64,000 bases of DNA from positions 62,001 through 126,000 of the forward strand of contig CAJJBE010000001.1 of the NCBI GenBank assembly GCA_905182335.1, written 5' to 3'. Numbering within the stretch: the first letter of the stretch is position 1; each line of letters starts with the position of its first letter. This document shows, in pieces, positions 1 through 8,534 of the stretch. The notes beneath the pieces are model-generated. The model searched no databases. It had not been told where the DNA came from and saw only the letters and a program-made list of their open reading frames with translations. Made by a program: the position numbers and the translations under genes. The stretch is from Flavobacteriales bacterium UBA4466. Lineage in GTDB: Bacteria > Bacteroidota > Bacteroidia > Flavobacteriales_D > Crocinitomicaceae.

Positions 1-39
1 AAAGAAAACCGTAATCATTCAACTGAATAATTACGGTTT
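1..39 (-). terminator. Intrinsic terminator of leuS
   Basis: A 15-position stem (6-20 against 25-39, one mismatch) with an AACT loop lies just past the leuS stop codon. Read on the minus strand it is followed by a T-rich run (positions 5 to 1). It could also work on the plus strand for a gene ending outside the window, but the T-run is better on the minus side. Confidence 0.8.
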
Positions 40-59
40 CAATATATAAGTCAATTCTA

Positions 60-2837
60 TTAAAGAACCACGTTTACAATTTTTTTAGGGATAACAATTA
101 CCTTTTTAGGAGATTTTCCTTCTAAATATTTTTGTGATTGTTCATTGGCAAGTACAGCAACTTCTACCTCTTTCAGAGTCATAGCTGTTGGAAGTTCTAA
201 CAAGAACCTCATCTTACCATTAAACGAAACTGGATACGAGTGATTCGCTTCGATTAAATGACTTTCTTCAAATAGAGGAAATGGTGCAACGCTTAATGAA
301 CCCGCAGCATTTCCTGATTTCATCCACAACTCTTCTGAAATATGGGGCGCATAGGGCGATAGCAAGATTATTAAATCTGATAAAATAGACTTGTTATTAC
401 ACTTTTGATCACTTAGCTCGTTCACAGCAATCATAAACGCAGACACGCCTGTATTGAAAGAAAACCGGTTTAAATCTTCCGTGATTTTCTTAATCAATTT
501 ATGCAAGGTCTTTAAACTCTCGTTTGTTGGCTCTGAATCGATAACGTTTATATCACCTTGTCCGTTTAGTTGAAATAGCCTCCATAACTTTTTTAAAAAG
601 TTATGGACTCCACTAATTCCCTGTGTGTCCCAAGGCTTACTTTGTTCTAATGGTCCAAGAAACATTTCATACATACGCAAGGTGTCTGCACCATACTTCT
701 CTACTAAGTCATCAGGCGTTTGAATATTGAATTTAGATTTTGACATTTTTTCAACTTCGTGCCCACAAGTATAAGTCCCATCTTGCTCTAAAATAAATTC
801 CGCATTTGCATTCTCAGACCTCCAATTTTTGAATGCTTGCATATCCAACTTGTCGTTTTCCACAAATGAAATGTCTACGTGGATTGGTGTTACATCATAT
901 TCTTTTCTTTTTGAAGCAGTAACATACTTGTCCGTATCTTTAATGCGATAAGCAAAACTACTTCTGCCTAAAATCATCCCTTGATTGATCATTTTTTGGA
1001 ATGGTTCATCAAATGGAACGTAACCCATATCACTTAAAAATTTTGTCCAGAAACGGGAATACAATAAGTGACCCGTAGCATGCTCAGAGCCTCCGATATA
1101 TAAATCAACATTCTTCCAATACTCCACTTTGTCTTTTGCAACAAACTCACTATCATTACTTGGATCCATGTATCTTAAAAAATACCATGAGCTCCCTGCC
1201 CATCCGGGCATTGTATTGAACTCCATGCGATCACCTTCAAAATGATTCCAAGCACTGTCTTCAGCTCTTGCTAAAGGCGGCTCTCCATCTTCCGTTGGAA
1301 GATATTTATCTACTTCTGGTAAAGTAATAGGTAAATTTTTGTCTTCTACTAAGTAGGGTAATCCATCTTTATAGAATACAGGAAAGGGCTCTCCCCAATA
1401 ACGCTGCCTTGAGAAAACAGCATCTCGTAACCTATAGTTCGTTTGGCCTTTCCCAAGCCCGCGTTGTTGGATTTCGTAAATTGCCAATTTCATTGCTTTC
1501 TTAACGGATAAACCACTCAAGAAATCTGAATTTGAAATCACGGCATCTTTGTCGATATAAGCTGCTTCAGAAATGTCTTTCCCTTCAAAAACATTCTTGA
1601 TTTCAAGATCGAAATGCTTTGCGAAATCCCAATCTCTCTGGTCCCCACAAGGAACAGACATTACTGCACCTGTTCCATAAGATGCCAATACGTAATCTCC
1701 TATCCAAATCTGAATTTTATCTCCCGTAAATGGATGAATTGCAAATGCACCTGTATTTTGCCCTGTGATATTCTTTACATCTGCCTGACGATCTCTTTCT
1801 GACTTTAACGATGCTTTAACCTTATATTCAGCAACACCCTTTTTAAATTCGTTAGTGGTGATTTCTCCTACGTATGGGTGCTCAGGAGCAAGCACTATAA
1901 ATGACGCACCATAAATAGTATCAGGACGTGTAGTAAACACTTCAATTTTTTCATTAAAATTTTCCATCGCAAACTGCACCGAAGTTCCAATTGATTTTCC
2001 AATCCAGTTACGTTGCTGGTCTTTAATAGACTCTGTCCAGTCAACTTTTGTCAAGCCAGTCAACAAACGCTCAGCATATGCTTTAATTCGCATAGACCAC
2101 TGGCGCATTAATTTTTGCTCAACAGGATGATTTCCTCTTTCTGAAAGCCCACCAATAACTTCATCATTTGCTAATACAGTTCCCAAAATAGGGCACCAAT
2201 TCACCCATGAGTCAGCTAAATAAGCTAATCTATATTCTTGTAATATTTGTTCTTTTTCTTGAGTTGAATATACTTTCCATTCATTCGCCGTAAATATAGC
2301 TTCGGAATCGGTACACGCATTTACATTTGTATTCCCATTCACTTCAAATTCAGCAACCAACGAATCAATGGTTTCTGCTTTCTCTGATGTATTGTTGTAA
2401 TACGAATTAAACAACTGCTTGAAAATCCACTGTGTCCATTTATAATAATCAGGAGAAGAAGTTATCACCTCACGATCCCAATCAAATGAAAAGCCAATTT
2501 TATCTAATTGATCGCGGTAACGTGCAATGTTTGCTTTAGTCGTAATAGAAGGATGCTGTCCCGTTTGAATTGCATATTGTTCGGCAGGTAAACCAAATGA
2601 ATCGTATCCCATTGGATGCAATACATTAAACCCTTGATGACGCTTATATCTTGCATAAATATCAGATGCAATATAACCTAGTGGGTGACCGACATGAAGT
2701 CCAGCACCAGAAGGGTAAGGGAACATATCTAACACATAAAACTTCGGTTTTTCAGAATTATCTTCTGCACGAAACGTTTTGTTTTCCGCCCAAAATGCTC
2801 TCCAATCTGACTCTATCTTTCTAAAGTTATACTCCAT
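60..2837 (-). CDS. leuS: Leucyl-tRNA synthetase
   Basis: Class I aminoacyl-tRNA synthetase that charges tRNA-Leu in the cytoplasm. The HIGH signature is seen as HVGH near residues 48-51 and the KMSKS loop is intact near residues 697-701; the CP1 editing region lies between them. At 925 residues it is longer than the roughly 860 of E. coli, partly through an insertion around residues 155-200, which is usual in Bacteroidetes. The ATG at 2837 (protein beginning MEYNFRKIE) matches the normal family N-terminus. An upstream in-frame TTG at 2855 would add six residues; it sits at the predicted transcription start, so it is not preferred. Monocistronic, with its own terminator at 1-39. Confidence 0.97.
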   Translation of the reverse strand: MEYNFRKIESDWRAFWAENKTFRAEDNSEKPKFYVLDMFPYPSGAGLHVGHPLGYIASDIYARYKRHQGFNVLHPMGYDSFGLPAEQYAIQTGQHPSITTKANIARYRDQLDKIGFSFDWDREVITSSPDYYKWTQWIFKQLFNSYYNNTSEKAETIDSLVAEFEVNGNTNVNACTDSEAIFTANEWKVYSTQEKEQILQEYRLAYLADSWVNWCPILGTVLANDEVIGGLSERGNHPVEQKLMRQWSMRIKAYAERLLTGLTKVDWTESIKDQQRNWIGKSIGTSVQFAMENFNEKIEVFTTRPDTIYGASFIVLAPEHPYVGEITTNEFKKGVAEYKVKASLKSERDRQADVKNITGQNTGAFAIHPFTGDKIQIWIGDYVLASYGTGAVMSVPCGDQRDWDFAKHFDLEIKNVFEGKDISEAAYIDKDAVISNSDFLSGLSVKKAMKLAIYEIQQRGLGKGQTNYRLRDAVFSRQRYWGEPFPVFYKDGLPYLVEDKNLPITLPEVDKYLPTEDGEPPLARAEDSAWNHFEGDRMEFNTMPGWAGSSWYFLRYMDPSNDSEFVAKDKVEYWKNVDLYIGGSEHATGHLLYSRFWTKFLSDMGYVPFDEPFQKMINQGMILGRSSFAYRIKDTDKYVTASKRKEYDVTPIHVDISFVENDKLDMQAFKNWRSENANAEFILEQDGTYTCGHEVEKMSKSKFNIQTPDDLVEKYGADTLRMYEMFLGPLEQSKPWDTQGISGVHNFLKKLWRLFQLNGQGDINVIDSEPTNESLKTLHKLIKKITEDLNRFSFNTGVSAFMIAVNELSDQKCNNKSILSDLIILLSPYAPHISEELWMKSGNAAGSLSVAPFPLFEESHLIEANHSYPVSFNGKMRFLLELPTAMTLKEVEVAVLANEQSQKYLEGKSPKKVIVIPKKIVNVVL

Positions 2838-2859
2838 CCTAATCTGACTTTTCAAGAGC

Positions 2860-2867
2860 TAAAGGTA
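2860..2867 (-). promoter_or_regulatory. Probable -7 promoter element of leuS
   Basis: TACCTTTA on the minus strand differs from the Bacteroidetes -7 consensus TAnnTTTG only in the last base. It would place the transcript start near 2855, giving an 18-base leader before the ATG at 2837. No clear -33 TTTG was seen. Confidence 0.4.
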
Positions 2868-2942
2868 AGGATTTGTAAGAAGATTAATAGGGTGAAACAC
2901 AACAGAATTCCGTAACTTCAAGTTAAGCTCGTTTGAAAAGAT

Positions 2943-2950
2943 TATTTTTG
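2943..2950 (+). promoter_or_regulatory. -7 promoter element of the TPR histidine kinase gene
   Basis: TATTTTTG fits the Bacteroidetes -7 consensus TAnnTTTG exactly and is followed by CTCT and then the ATG at 2955. With the usual spacing the transcript would begin at the start codon itself. No good TTTG is seen at -33. Confidence 0.55.
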
Positions 2951-2954
2951 CTCT

Positions 2955-5219
2955 ATGATGTGTTTAAAATCAACCAATTTACTTCATGTAATTCTCCTTG
3001 TACTATGTACCTCTATAGTCAGCTATGGTCAGCAATCACATGAAAGTAACTTGATCAAATCTTATAACACAGAAACCAATAAGAAAAAAAAGTTTAATCA
3101 CTTGATGACACTTGGAGAATACTACAAGGTCAACAATATTACGAAAGCGGATTCTATTCGGCATGTAATATTAAAAGAAAGCAGACTATTTGAAGACTCT
3201 ATTCGATTTAACGCATTTTTTTACAATGTTGAAGTTGCCCAAAAGACAGGAAATCAAGAAGAGTATTTTAGAACCATTGTTTCTTGTCAACCTTTTTTGA
3301 ATAAATTAAGTTCGGACCAAGGACAATTTAAGATTTACAGGCACCTAGGGTATTACCACAGTAGTATGCAAGAAATTGAAACCGCTGATTTCTATTTAAA
3401 TCAAGCCATTAAATTAGCCCGGAAGACAATGAACAATAGAAATCTTTCTGAGGCATATGCTTTTCTTTCAAAGAATTTCATGATTTCCAATCAAAAAGAT
3501 TCTGCACTTTACTATTCGAATATGGCGATTAAAGCCGCACGTAGAATTAAGGATAAGTCCGTTCTTTCTCAAGCGTTTAATGCCCAAGCAGAGACTTATA
3601 GCTTCTTCGGCCAAATTGAGTTGAGTGTTGCAAAAAACTTAATTAGTTTACAGATGGCTGAAGAGGCCCGTAATATTTATTTGCTAGCGAAATACACCCG
3701 TGAAATTGGGCAATCACAAAAATTGATTGCCAATTTAGATGATGCTGAATATTACTTCAGGAGATCACTTGGGTATGCGCGTCAAATTCATGACAAACGT
3801 CAAATGGCATTAGCGCACACAAACCTTGCTTCGGTTCAATTAGAACGTGATGAATTTTCAAGCGCCATTAAAAATGCCAATCTTTCCATTAAGTATTTAA
3901 CGAGTTTAAATGATTTAAATGGCCTTGGAGAAACGCATAATATTCTTGGAATGGTTTATAAAGAGCAAAAGGTCTACAACCTAGCATCGAGTAATTTTAA
4001 TAAGGCCCTTGTCTATTATGAATCAACAAGTAATAAAGAGAAAATTGCAGGTGTTTATCACAACGTAGGAACCGTTTTTAAGGAGCAAGGCAAGTATAAG
4101 AACTCATTGAACTATTTGAATCGTTCTATTGCAATTCGTGAACAATACGGTGCGCAAAATCAGATTTATCAGACTTACAGAACAATTGCAGATGTCTACA
4201 AAGACGTGAATAACACTAATAAATCGTTGGAGTACATGGAGTTGTACTTAAATTATTTAGATAGTAACACGGCGCTACAATCCGCGACTAAAATTGCCGA
4301 ATTAAGTGAGTCTTATCGTTCTGAACAACGAGAAAGATTGATTAATTCACAGGCCGATTCGATTCAAAGACAGCAACAAGAACGAAACTTAACAGCAACG
4401 AAGTTAGAGAATAGCCAATTACGAAATAACTTCCAGATGTATATTATATTTGTCTTTTTGATTATTGTTGGTATGGGAGGTATGATTGTTTTTTACCGCT
4501 GGCGATCCGTTAAAATAAAGCAGCAACAACGAGAGGCTGAGATGTCGCAAACACTTCTGAGAACCCAAATGAATCCTCACTTTATATTTAATGCAATGTC
4601 TGTGATTCAGAGTTATATATACGATCATGACACGAATAAATCTTCTAAATTTTTAGTGAACTTTTCTAGGTTAATGCGCTTAATATTGGAAAACTCTCCC
4701 AAGGAACATATTTCAATCAATACAGAAATCGAAATTCTTCAGAAGTATTTAGAAATGCAAAAATTGCGATTTGAAGATCGTTTTGAATTTGATATTGTTG
4801 CGGAGCAAGTCCTTTTTGATGAAAGTACTATTATTCCTCCTATGATTACTCAGCCTTTTATTGAGAATGCAATTGAGCATGGTCAGCTACACACTATTGA
4901 AGGAGGATTTATTAAAGTAAAATTCAGTAAGGAGAATAATATGTTAGTCATTTCTATTGTCGATAATGGAATCGGAAGGAAAGAGTCAGAAGGAAAGAAT
5001 AATAATACAGATCACAAAAGTATGGCTATGGATATAACAAGTCAGCGAATTGAGAGTTTGAATAAAAAGCATAAGACCAGTGGTTCACTAATAGTTGATA
5101 ATTATAATGAAGAATTCGAAACTGGTACAAAAGTATTAATTTCGTTACCTTACGCAATAGAGTTTAACAAAACAAGGGCCCCACATGAAAAAAGTACTAA
5201 TAATAGACGACGAAAATAG
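2955..5219 (+). CDS. TPR-containing LytS-family sensor histidine kinase
   Basis: Membrane histidine kinase of the LytS/YehU type. The order is: signal sequence (about residues 8-25), a periplasmic region of tetratricopeptide repeats (about 95-440), a coiled segment, one membrane helix (about 495-513), then the His_kinase domain with the phospho-acceptor His542 in MNPHFIFN, and an ATP-binding domain with the N-box IENAIEHG and the G-box DNGIGR. It overlaps the following response regulator by 35 bases, so the two form a two-component pair. The TPR sensor suggests that a peptide or protein ligand is sensed; the actual ligand is unknown. Probably leaderless: its ATG lies four bases after TATTTTTG. 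Confidence 0.92.
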   Translation: MMCLKSTNLLHVILLVLCTSIVSYGQQSHESNLIKSYNTETNKKKKFNHLMTLGEYYKVNNITKADSIRHVILKESRLFEDSIRFNAFFYNVEVAQKTGNQEEYFRTIVSCQPFLNKLSSDQGQFKIYRHLGYYHSSMQEIETADFYLNQAIKLARKTMNNRNLSEAYAFLSKNFMISNQKDSALYYSNMAIKAARRIKDKSVLSQAFNAQAETYSFFGQIELSVAKNLISLQMAEEARNIYLLAKYTREIGQSQKLIANLDDAEYYFRRSLGYARQIHDKRQMALAHTNLASVQLERDEFSSAIKNANLSIKYLTSLNDLNGLGETHNILGMVYKEQKVYNLASSNFNKALVYYESTSNKEKIAGVYHNVGTVFKEQGKYKNSLNYLNRSIAIREQYGAQNQIYQTYRTIADVYKDVNNTNKSLEYMELYLNYLDSNTALQSATKIAELSESYRSEQRERLINSQADSIQRQQQERNLTATKLENSQLRNNFQMYIIFVFLIIVGMGGMIVFYRWRSVKIKQQQREAEMSQTLLRTQMNPHFIFNAMSVIQSYIYDHDTNKSSKFLVNFSRLMRLILENSPKEHISINTEIEILQKYLEMQKLRFEDRFEFDIVAEQVLFDESTIIPPMITQPFIENAIEHGQLHTIEGGFIKVKFSKENNMLVISIVDNGIGRKESEGKNNNTDHKSMAMDITSQRIESLNKKHKTSGSLIVDNYNEEFETGTKVLISLPYAIEFNKTRAPHEKSTNNRRRK

Positions 5220-5928
5220 AACAAGAAAACTCATTGCTAAAATGATTGAGTCATTTGGTATGGATGTTGAGACAATCCATGGAGGGGAAAATGTTCAGTC
5301 TGGAATTGCGGCTATTAAAAGATATAATCCAGATATTGTTTTCTTAGACATTCAGATGCCTGATGGAACTGGCTTTGACGTATTATCTTCTATACCAAAC
5401 AAAACATTCGAAGTCATTTTTATTACTGCTCATGAAGAATTTGCCATTAAAGCAATTAAATTTAGTGCGCTAGATTATCTGTTAAAGCCTGTAGACTCAA
5501 CTGAATTAAAAGCGGCATTAGAAAAAGCATTGATCAGAATAAAAGGCCACTCTAGCCCTGTACAGTTTGATGCACTTCAAAAAAACATTCTCCCTTTAGA
5601 AAAAAGAAGATTGGTATTAAAAACACAAGAAAGTGTCCATGTTGTTGAATTGGATCAAATTATTCGATGTGAAGCAGACCGAAACTATACCTCTTTCTTT
5701 TTACTCGACAACAAAAGAATTCTCGTTTCTAAAACATTAAAGGAATACGAAACACTATTGTCCGGGCACAATTTCTTACGTGTTCAACAATCACACCTTG
5801 TCAATATTGACTACGTAGACCGTTATGATAAGAAAAATGGTGGTGCTGTAGTTATGAAAGATGGTTCTGAAGTACCTTTGTCTCCTGCAAAACGAGACCT
5901 GTTTTTTAAGCGTTTAGGTAATATCTAA
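5185..5928 (+). CDS. LytTR-family response regulator
   Basis: Two-domain regulator of 247 residues. The receiver domain (about 1-120) carries the phosphorylated Asp55 in FLDIQMPDGTGF, a conserved Thr and a Lys in LLKPVD. A LytTR DNA-binding domain follows (about 140-245) with its typical VQQSHLVN and LSPAKR segments. Translation starts inside the end of the kinase gene, giving tight coupling. LytTR proteins bind paired 9-base direct repeats spaced about two helical turns apart; a repeat pair of exactly that geometry lies 25 bases after the stop codon (5953-5985), so the regulator may control its own downstream region. Confidence 0.93.
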   Translation: MKKVLIIDDENRTRKLIAKMIESFGMDVETIHGGENVQSGIAAIKRYNPDIVFLDIQMPDGTGFDVLSSIPNKTFEVIFITAHEEFAIKAIKFSALDYLLKPVDSTELKAALEKALIRIKGHSSPVQFDALQKNILPLEKRRLVLKTQESVHVVELDQIIRCEADRNYTSFFLLDNKRILVSKTLKEYETLLSGHNFLRVQQSHLVNIDYVDRYDKKNGGAVVMKDGSEVPLSPAKRDLFFKRLGNI

Positions 5929-5952
5929 ATCAAAAATTAAGTGAAAAGATGT

Positions 5953-5985
5953 TAATGTTCATTAATACATGCCTAATGTTCATTA
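5953..5985 (+). promoter_or_regulatory. Candidate LytTR binding site: paired 12-base direct repeats
   Basis: TAATGTTCATTA occurs at 5953-5964 and again at 5974-5985, 21 bases start to start. Each copy contains AATGTTCAT, which matches eight of nine positions of the AgrA/LytTR half-site pattern (W, A/C, A/C, GTT, N, A/G, T/G), and the 12-base gap between half sites is the family's standard spacing. The site is directly downstream of a LytTR gene and about 28 bases before a possible -7 element (TAAATTTC, 6013-6020), where an activator would sit. Binding is inferred. Confidence 0.5.
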
Positions 5986-6022
5986 GCTGAATAACTATCA
6001 ATTTAAATTTTGTAAATTTCTT

Positions 6023-6322
6023 CTAAGAAATAAAGAATATCAGGAAATTTTCTTAGCCTTTAGCTTTAAAATTTTGAAGGGTAACACTGCTTGGAGAGGC
6101 AGTTTCATTTTCTAGTTTGATTAAAGAGTATAACAGTTCTTAATCCTTTGAATATTAAAGTTGTGCTTTGCACAAATGTTAAGAAAGTTCCTGATTTTTT
6201 ATTTCTTTTTATACGATTTTAAATTCTTCGTTAATACTTGAAGAAGTAGTTGCTAATATAGCTACTACGATAAAATTAACTTGCCACTATTCAAAAAGAG
6301 CTGACAATATCAGCTCTTTTTT
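6023..6322 (+). ncRNA. Candidate structured RNA downstream of the LytTR regulator
   Basis: This gene-free stretch holds a series of hairpins: CTAAGAAA 6023-6030 with 6049-6056; a 7-bp stem with a GGAG loop at 6086-6103; TTGTGC/GCACAA with a TTT loop at 6161-6175; a 9-position stem with one mismatch at 6246-6268; then the terminator at 6293-6322. No open reading frame of note is present. It may be a separate small RNA started near 6025 from TAAATTTC behind the LytTR-like repeats, or a long structured 3' leader-out of the regulator mRNA. AT-rich sequence produces hairpins by chance, so this is a candidate only. Confidence 0.35.
6293..6322. terminator. Bidirectional intrinsic terminator
   Basis: A 12-bp stem (AAAAAGAGCTGA 6293-6304 with 6310-6321) and a CAATA loop are followed by a T-run on the plus strand; the minus strand also ends in T's. 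It can end both the plus-strand transcript from the LytTR side and the minus-strand cyclase gene whose stop is at 6341. Confidence 0.8.
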
Positions 6323-6340
6323 ATTTACCTCCGTTTTAGT

Positions 6341-7090
6341 TTATTGCTGAATTGCATACAGTACCGGTCGACTTGGTGAAGCATCGTTCTCGAAAGGTGC
6401 GACTTGAAAGCTTAAAATATACTTCCCATCCTTAATTCCATTATCGACGTAAATAAGTTCAGTAATCGTTCTTTTGAAGTTCGGCGCTTGAGGAACTTCC
6501 CAAAATGCATGATGGAATGCAAGGACCCCATTGTCGCTCTCGCGATCAACAGAAGGCAAGTCAATCAATAAATGATCAATGCCGTTTTCCAACAATAGTT
6601 TAACGCATTCCACATCCAAATAAGGTGGATTTGATTCAGAATAGTTCTTAGTTGTCTTTACTCTATCGTTTGGCATTGTTCGAATAACCAAGGCTTCTCC
6701 TTGAAAATTGATATCTCTAATTTGATCTGGAGTAATGATAAAATCAATATCTCCATTTGCTTGTTCAACGCATTTTGGTAAAATCGAAACCAATGTAGCA
6801 TCGAAAAAGTAATTTTTCAAAACATCATTGATTGAATAAACTTCTTCCGTTATGTGGCCCAAACACTCTGTATGAGTTCCATGTCCGTGCGGATTAAAAT
6901 AAATATCCCTGAAATTTACAGATCCACCTTCTTTTACAGACCCAATGTAGTTATCCGTTCTAACCGGTTCAAATCTTGGCGGATCAACATACCATGCTCT
7001 AGGGTTTCTAGCTTCATTCGAAAGTACTATCGAGATGTCCAATGGAGAATTAGTCTCTATAAATTGATCTGTTTTCAGGTATAATTTCAT
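6341..7090 (-). CDS. Cyclase-family metal-dependent hydrolase (kynurenine formamidase-like)
   Basis: Member of PF04199, the family of bacterial kynurenine formamidase and isatin hydrolase. The metal-binding signature of the form HGTHxDxxxH appears as HGTHTECLGH at residues 70-79, with Glu in place of the usual Asp, and the 249-residue length fits. Such enzymes hydrolyse N-formylkynurenine or related amides and lactams; the substrate here is not certain. An ALDH8-type dehydrogenase and pterin carbinolamine dehydratase elsewhere in the window (42-44 kb) would fit tryptophan breakdown, but they are not adjacent. Stands alone, with a shared terminator at 6293-6322. Confidence 0.75.
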   Translation of the reverse strand: MKLYLKTDQFIETNSPLDISIVLSNEARNPRAWYVDPPRFEPVRTDNYIGSVKEGGSVNFRDIYFNPHGHGTHTECLGHITEEVYSINDVLKNYFFDATLVSILPKCVEQANGDIDFIITPDQIRDINFQGEALVIRTMPNDRVKTTKNYSESNPPYLDVECVKLLLENGIDHLLIDLPSVDRESDNGVLAFHHAFWEVPQAPNFKRTITELIYVDNGIKDGKYILSFQVAPFENDASPSRPVLYAIQQ

Positions 7091-7203
7091 ATTAATCGAA
7101 GGTACTCATTTCCTCTTTCAAAGCAATAATAAGAAATAATCCCTACAATTATAGTTACCATGGTATTTATTTATGTATATTTATCGAAATATAATTATAT
7201 TCT

Positions 7204-7809
7204 ATGAAAAAAACAGGGTTTTTAATGATGGTAGCCGTTGCATTGACAGCTGTTTCATGTTCGACTGAAGCTGAAGAAGGAAAAGAAGTAACATATACAC
7301 TTGACCAAACCAACTCTTCTATTAACTGGAAAGGTGGAATGAGCGCTGAATATTTCCATACTGGTACGGTTCAATTTTCTAAAGGGTCTATTGCGATGGC
7401 TGGTGAAGAATTAAAGTCTGGATCATTTACAATTGATATGAATTCAATTGATGATAATTCATTAGAGGCTCCTAAGTCGAATTATTTATCTGGTCACTTA
7501 ATGGGAACGATGCCAGATGAAGACCACCCGGTTAACATGTTTTTCAATACCCCTGATTTTCCAAACGCCACAGTTACTTTAGGAGCGTACAAAGAGGGAG
7601 GTTTGGAGATTACTTTAAATGTTATTGGAATTTCTATCACGCAAAATGTTGACGCAACACTTTCAGTTAATGAGACTGGTGCTTCAATTAAAGGTAGTTT
7701 TAGTTTGGATCTTGCTTCGATGAATGCTCCAGGATTTGAAACTCAAGCTGACGGAAGTGCTATTTCTTCTCTTATTGAATTTGATGTAGAAGTACTTTTT
7801 ACAAAATAA
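7204..7809 (+). CDS. YceI-family lipoprotein
   Basis: Predicted lipoprotein with a short hydrophobic signal and a lipobox ending at Cys19 (TAVSC). The rest is a YceI-like lipocalin-type beta-barrel domain, shown by the YTLDQTNSSINWKGG start, the FSKGSIAMAGEELKSGSFTIDM strand pattern (split here by hydrophobic alternation) and a terminal FDVEV strand. YceI domains bind isoprenoid or similar amphiphilic molecules. It is missing the usual long polar linker and its ligand is unknown. Single gene with a strong terminator. Confidence 0.85.
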   Translation: MKKTGFLMMVAVALTAVSCSTEAEEGKEVTYTLDQTNSSINWKGGMSAEYFHTGTVQFSKGSIAMAGEELKSGSFTIDMNSIDDNSLEAPKSNYLSGHLMGTMPDEDHPVNMFFNTPDFPNATVTLGAYKEGGLEITLNVIGISITQNVDATLSVNETGASIKGSFSLDLASMNAPGFETQADGSAISSLIEFDVEVLFTK

Positions 7810-7832
7810 GACAAACCGATTTACACACATTG

Positions 7833-7867
7833 AAAGGCTAGCGTAATAATTCGTTAGCCTTTTTTTT
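7833..7867 (+). terminator. Intrinsic terminator of the YceI gene
   Basis: Stem AAAGGCTAGCG (7833-7843) pairs with CGTTAGCCTTT (7852-7862), with one G-T pair and an 8-base loop, followed by a T-run to 7867. Confidence 0.88.
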
Positions 7868-7880
7868 GTGCTTTGTTGTG

Positions 7881-7909
7881 TTTGCGCCTTTAAAATATTT
7901 GTTTCTTTG
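7881..7909 (+). promoter_or_regulatory. Promoter of the HAD hydrolase gene
   Basis: TTTG at 7881-7884, a 17-base spacer, then TTTCTTTG at 7902-7909 (one mismatch to TAnnTTTG). The GTG start codon at 7914 follows after four bases (AGCT), so transcription would begin at the start codon. Confidence 0.5.
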
Positions 7910-7913
7910 AGCT

Positions 7914-8534
7914 GTGATAAATGAAAACATACGTAATATAATATTCGACTTTGGAGGAGTAATCATCAATATCGATTATGAATTAACGCTTGAGGAATTC
8001 AAGAAATTGGGGATTGACAATTTTGAAGAGCTCTACTCCCAAGCGAATCAATCCAACCTATTCGATGATATCGAAACCGGGAAGATCTCAGCACAGCGCT
8101 TTATTAATGACATACTTGATTATCTTCCAGCCAGAACATCTCCAAATACAGTAGTATCAGCCTGGAATGCTATGATAAAAGAAGTTCCTAGTAAGACTAT
8201 TGACCTGTTAATTGAATTAAAATTGAAAGGTTATGACCTTTATTTACTTAGTAATACGAATGAGATTCACATTGACGCTGTATTGAAGGCATGGGATAAA
8301 ACATCTCATCAACGTCCTGAATACATTTTTGACAAGGTATATTTGTCACACGAAATAGGAATGCGCAAGCCTAATAAAGAAATTTTTGAATTCGTTTGTA
8401 GGCAAGAAAGATTACTTCCTGGAGAAACCCTGTTTATTGACGATTCAATTCAACATATAGAAGGAGCAGCATCGATTGGTCTCAAAACCCATCATTTGTT
8501 AAATCAGAAGGATATTTATTCACTTTTCTCTTGA
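7914..8534 (+). CDS. HAD-superfamily hydrolase, subfamily IA
   Basis: Predicted cytoplasmic phosphatase of the HAD IA variant-3 type. Motif I is FDFGGV with the nucleophile Asp12, motif II is LLSNTNE, the motif III lysine is in RKPNKEIF and motif IV is FIDDS near the C-terminus; a helical cap lies between I and II. Substrate unknown (sugar phosphates or nucleotides are common). It begins with GTG at 7914, chosen because there is no other start before motif I and because the promoter box sits four bases upstream. Its last 19 bases overlap the 3' end of the convergent epimerase gene. Confidence 0.87.
   Translation: MINENIRNIIFDFGGVIINIDYELTLEEFKKLGIDNFEELYSQANQSNLFDDIETGKISAQRFINDILDYLPARTSPNTVVSAWNAMIKEVPSKTIDLLIELKLKGYDLYLLSNTNEIHIDAVLKAWDKTSHQRPEYIFDKVYLSHEIGMRKPNKEIFEFVCRQERLLPGETLFIDDSIQHIEGAASIGLKTHHLLNQKDIYSLFS

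Noticed and set aside
236..246. Metzincin-type zinc motif in copy 1 M43 (residue numbers) as a sign of inactivation
   Set aside because: Although Gly is replaced by Asn, all three histidines, Glu and the met-turn are intact, so no evidence for loss of activity.
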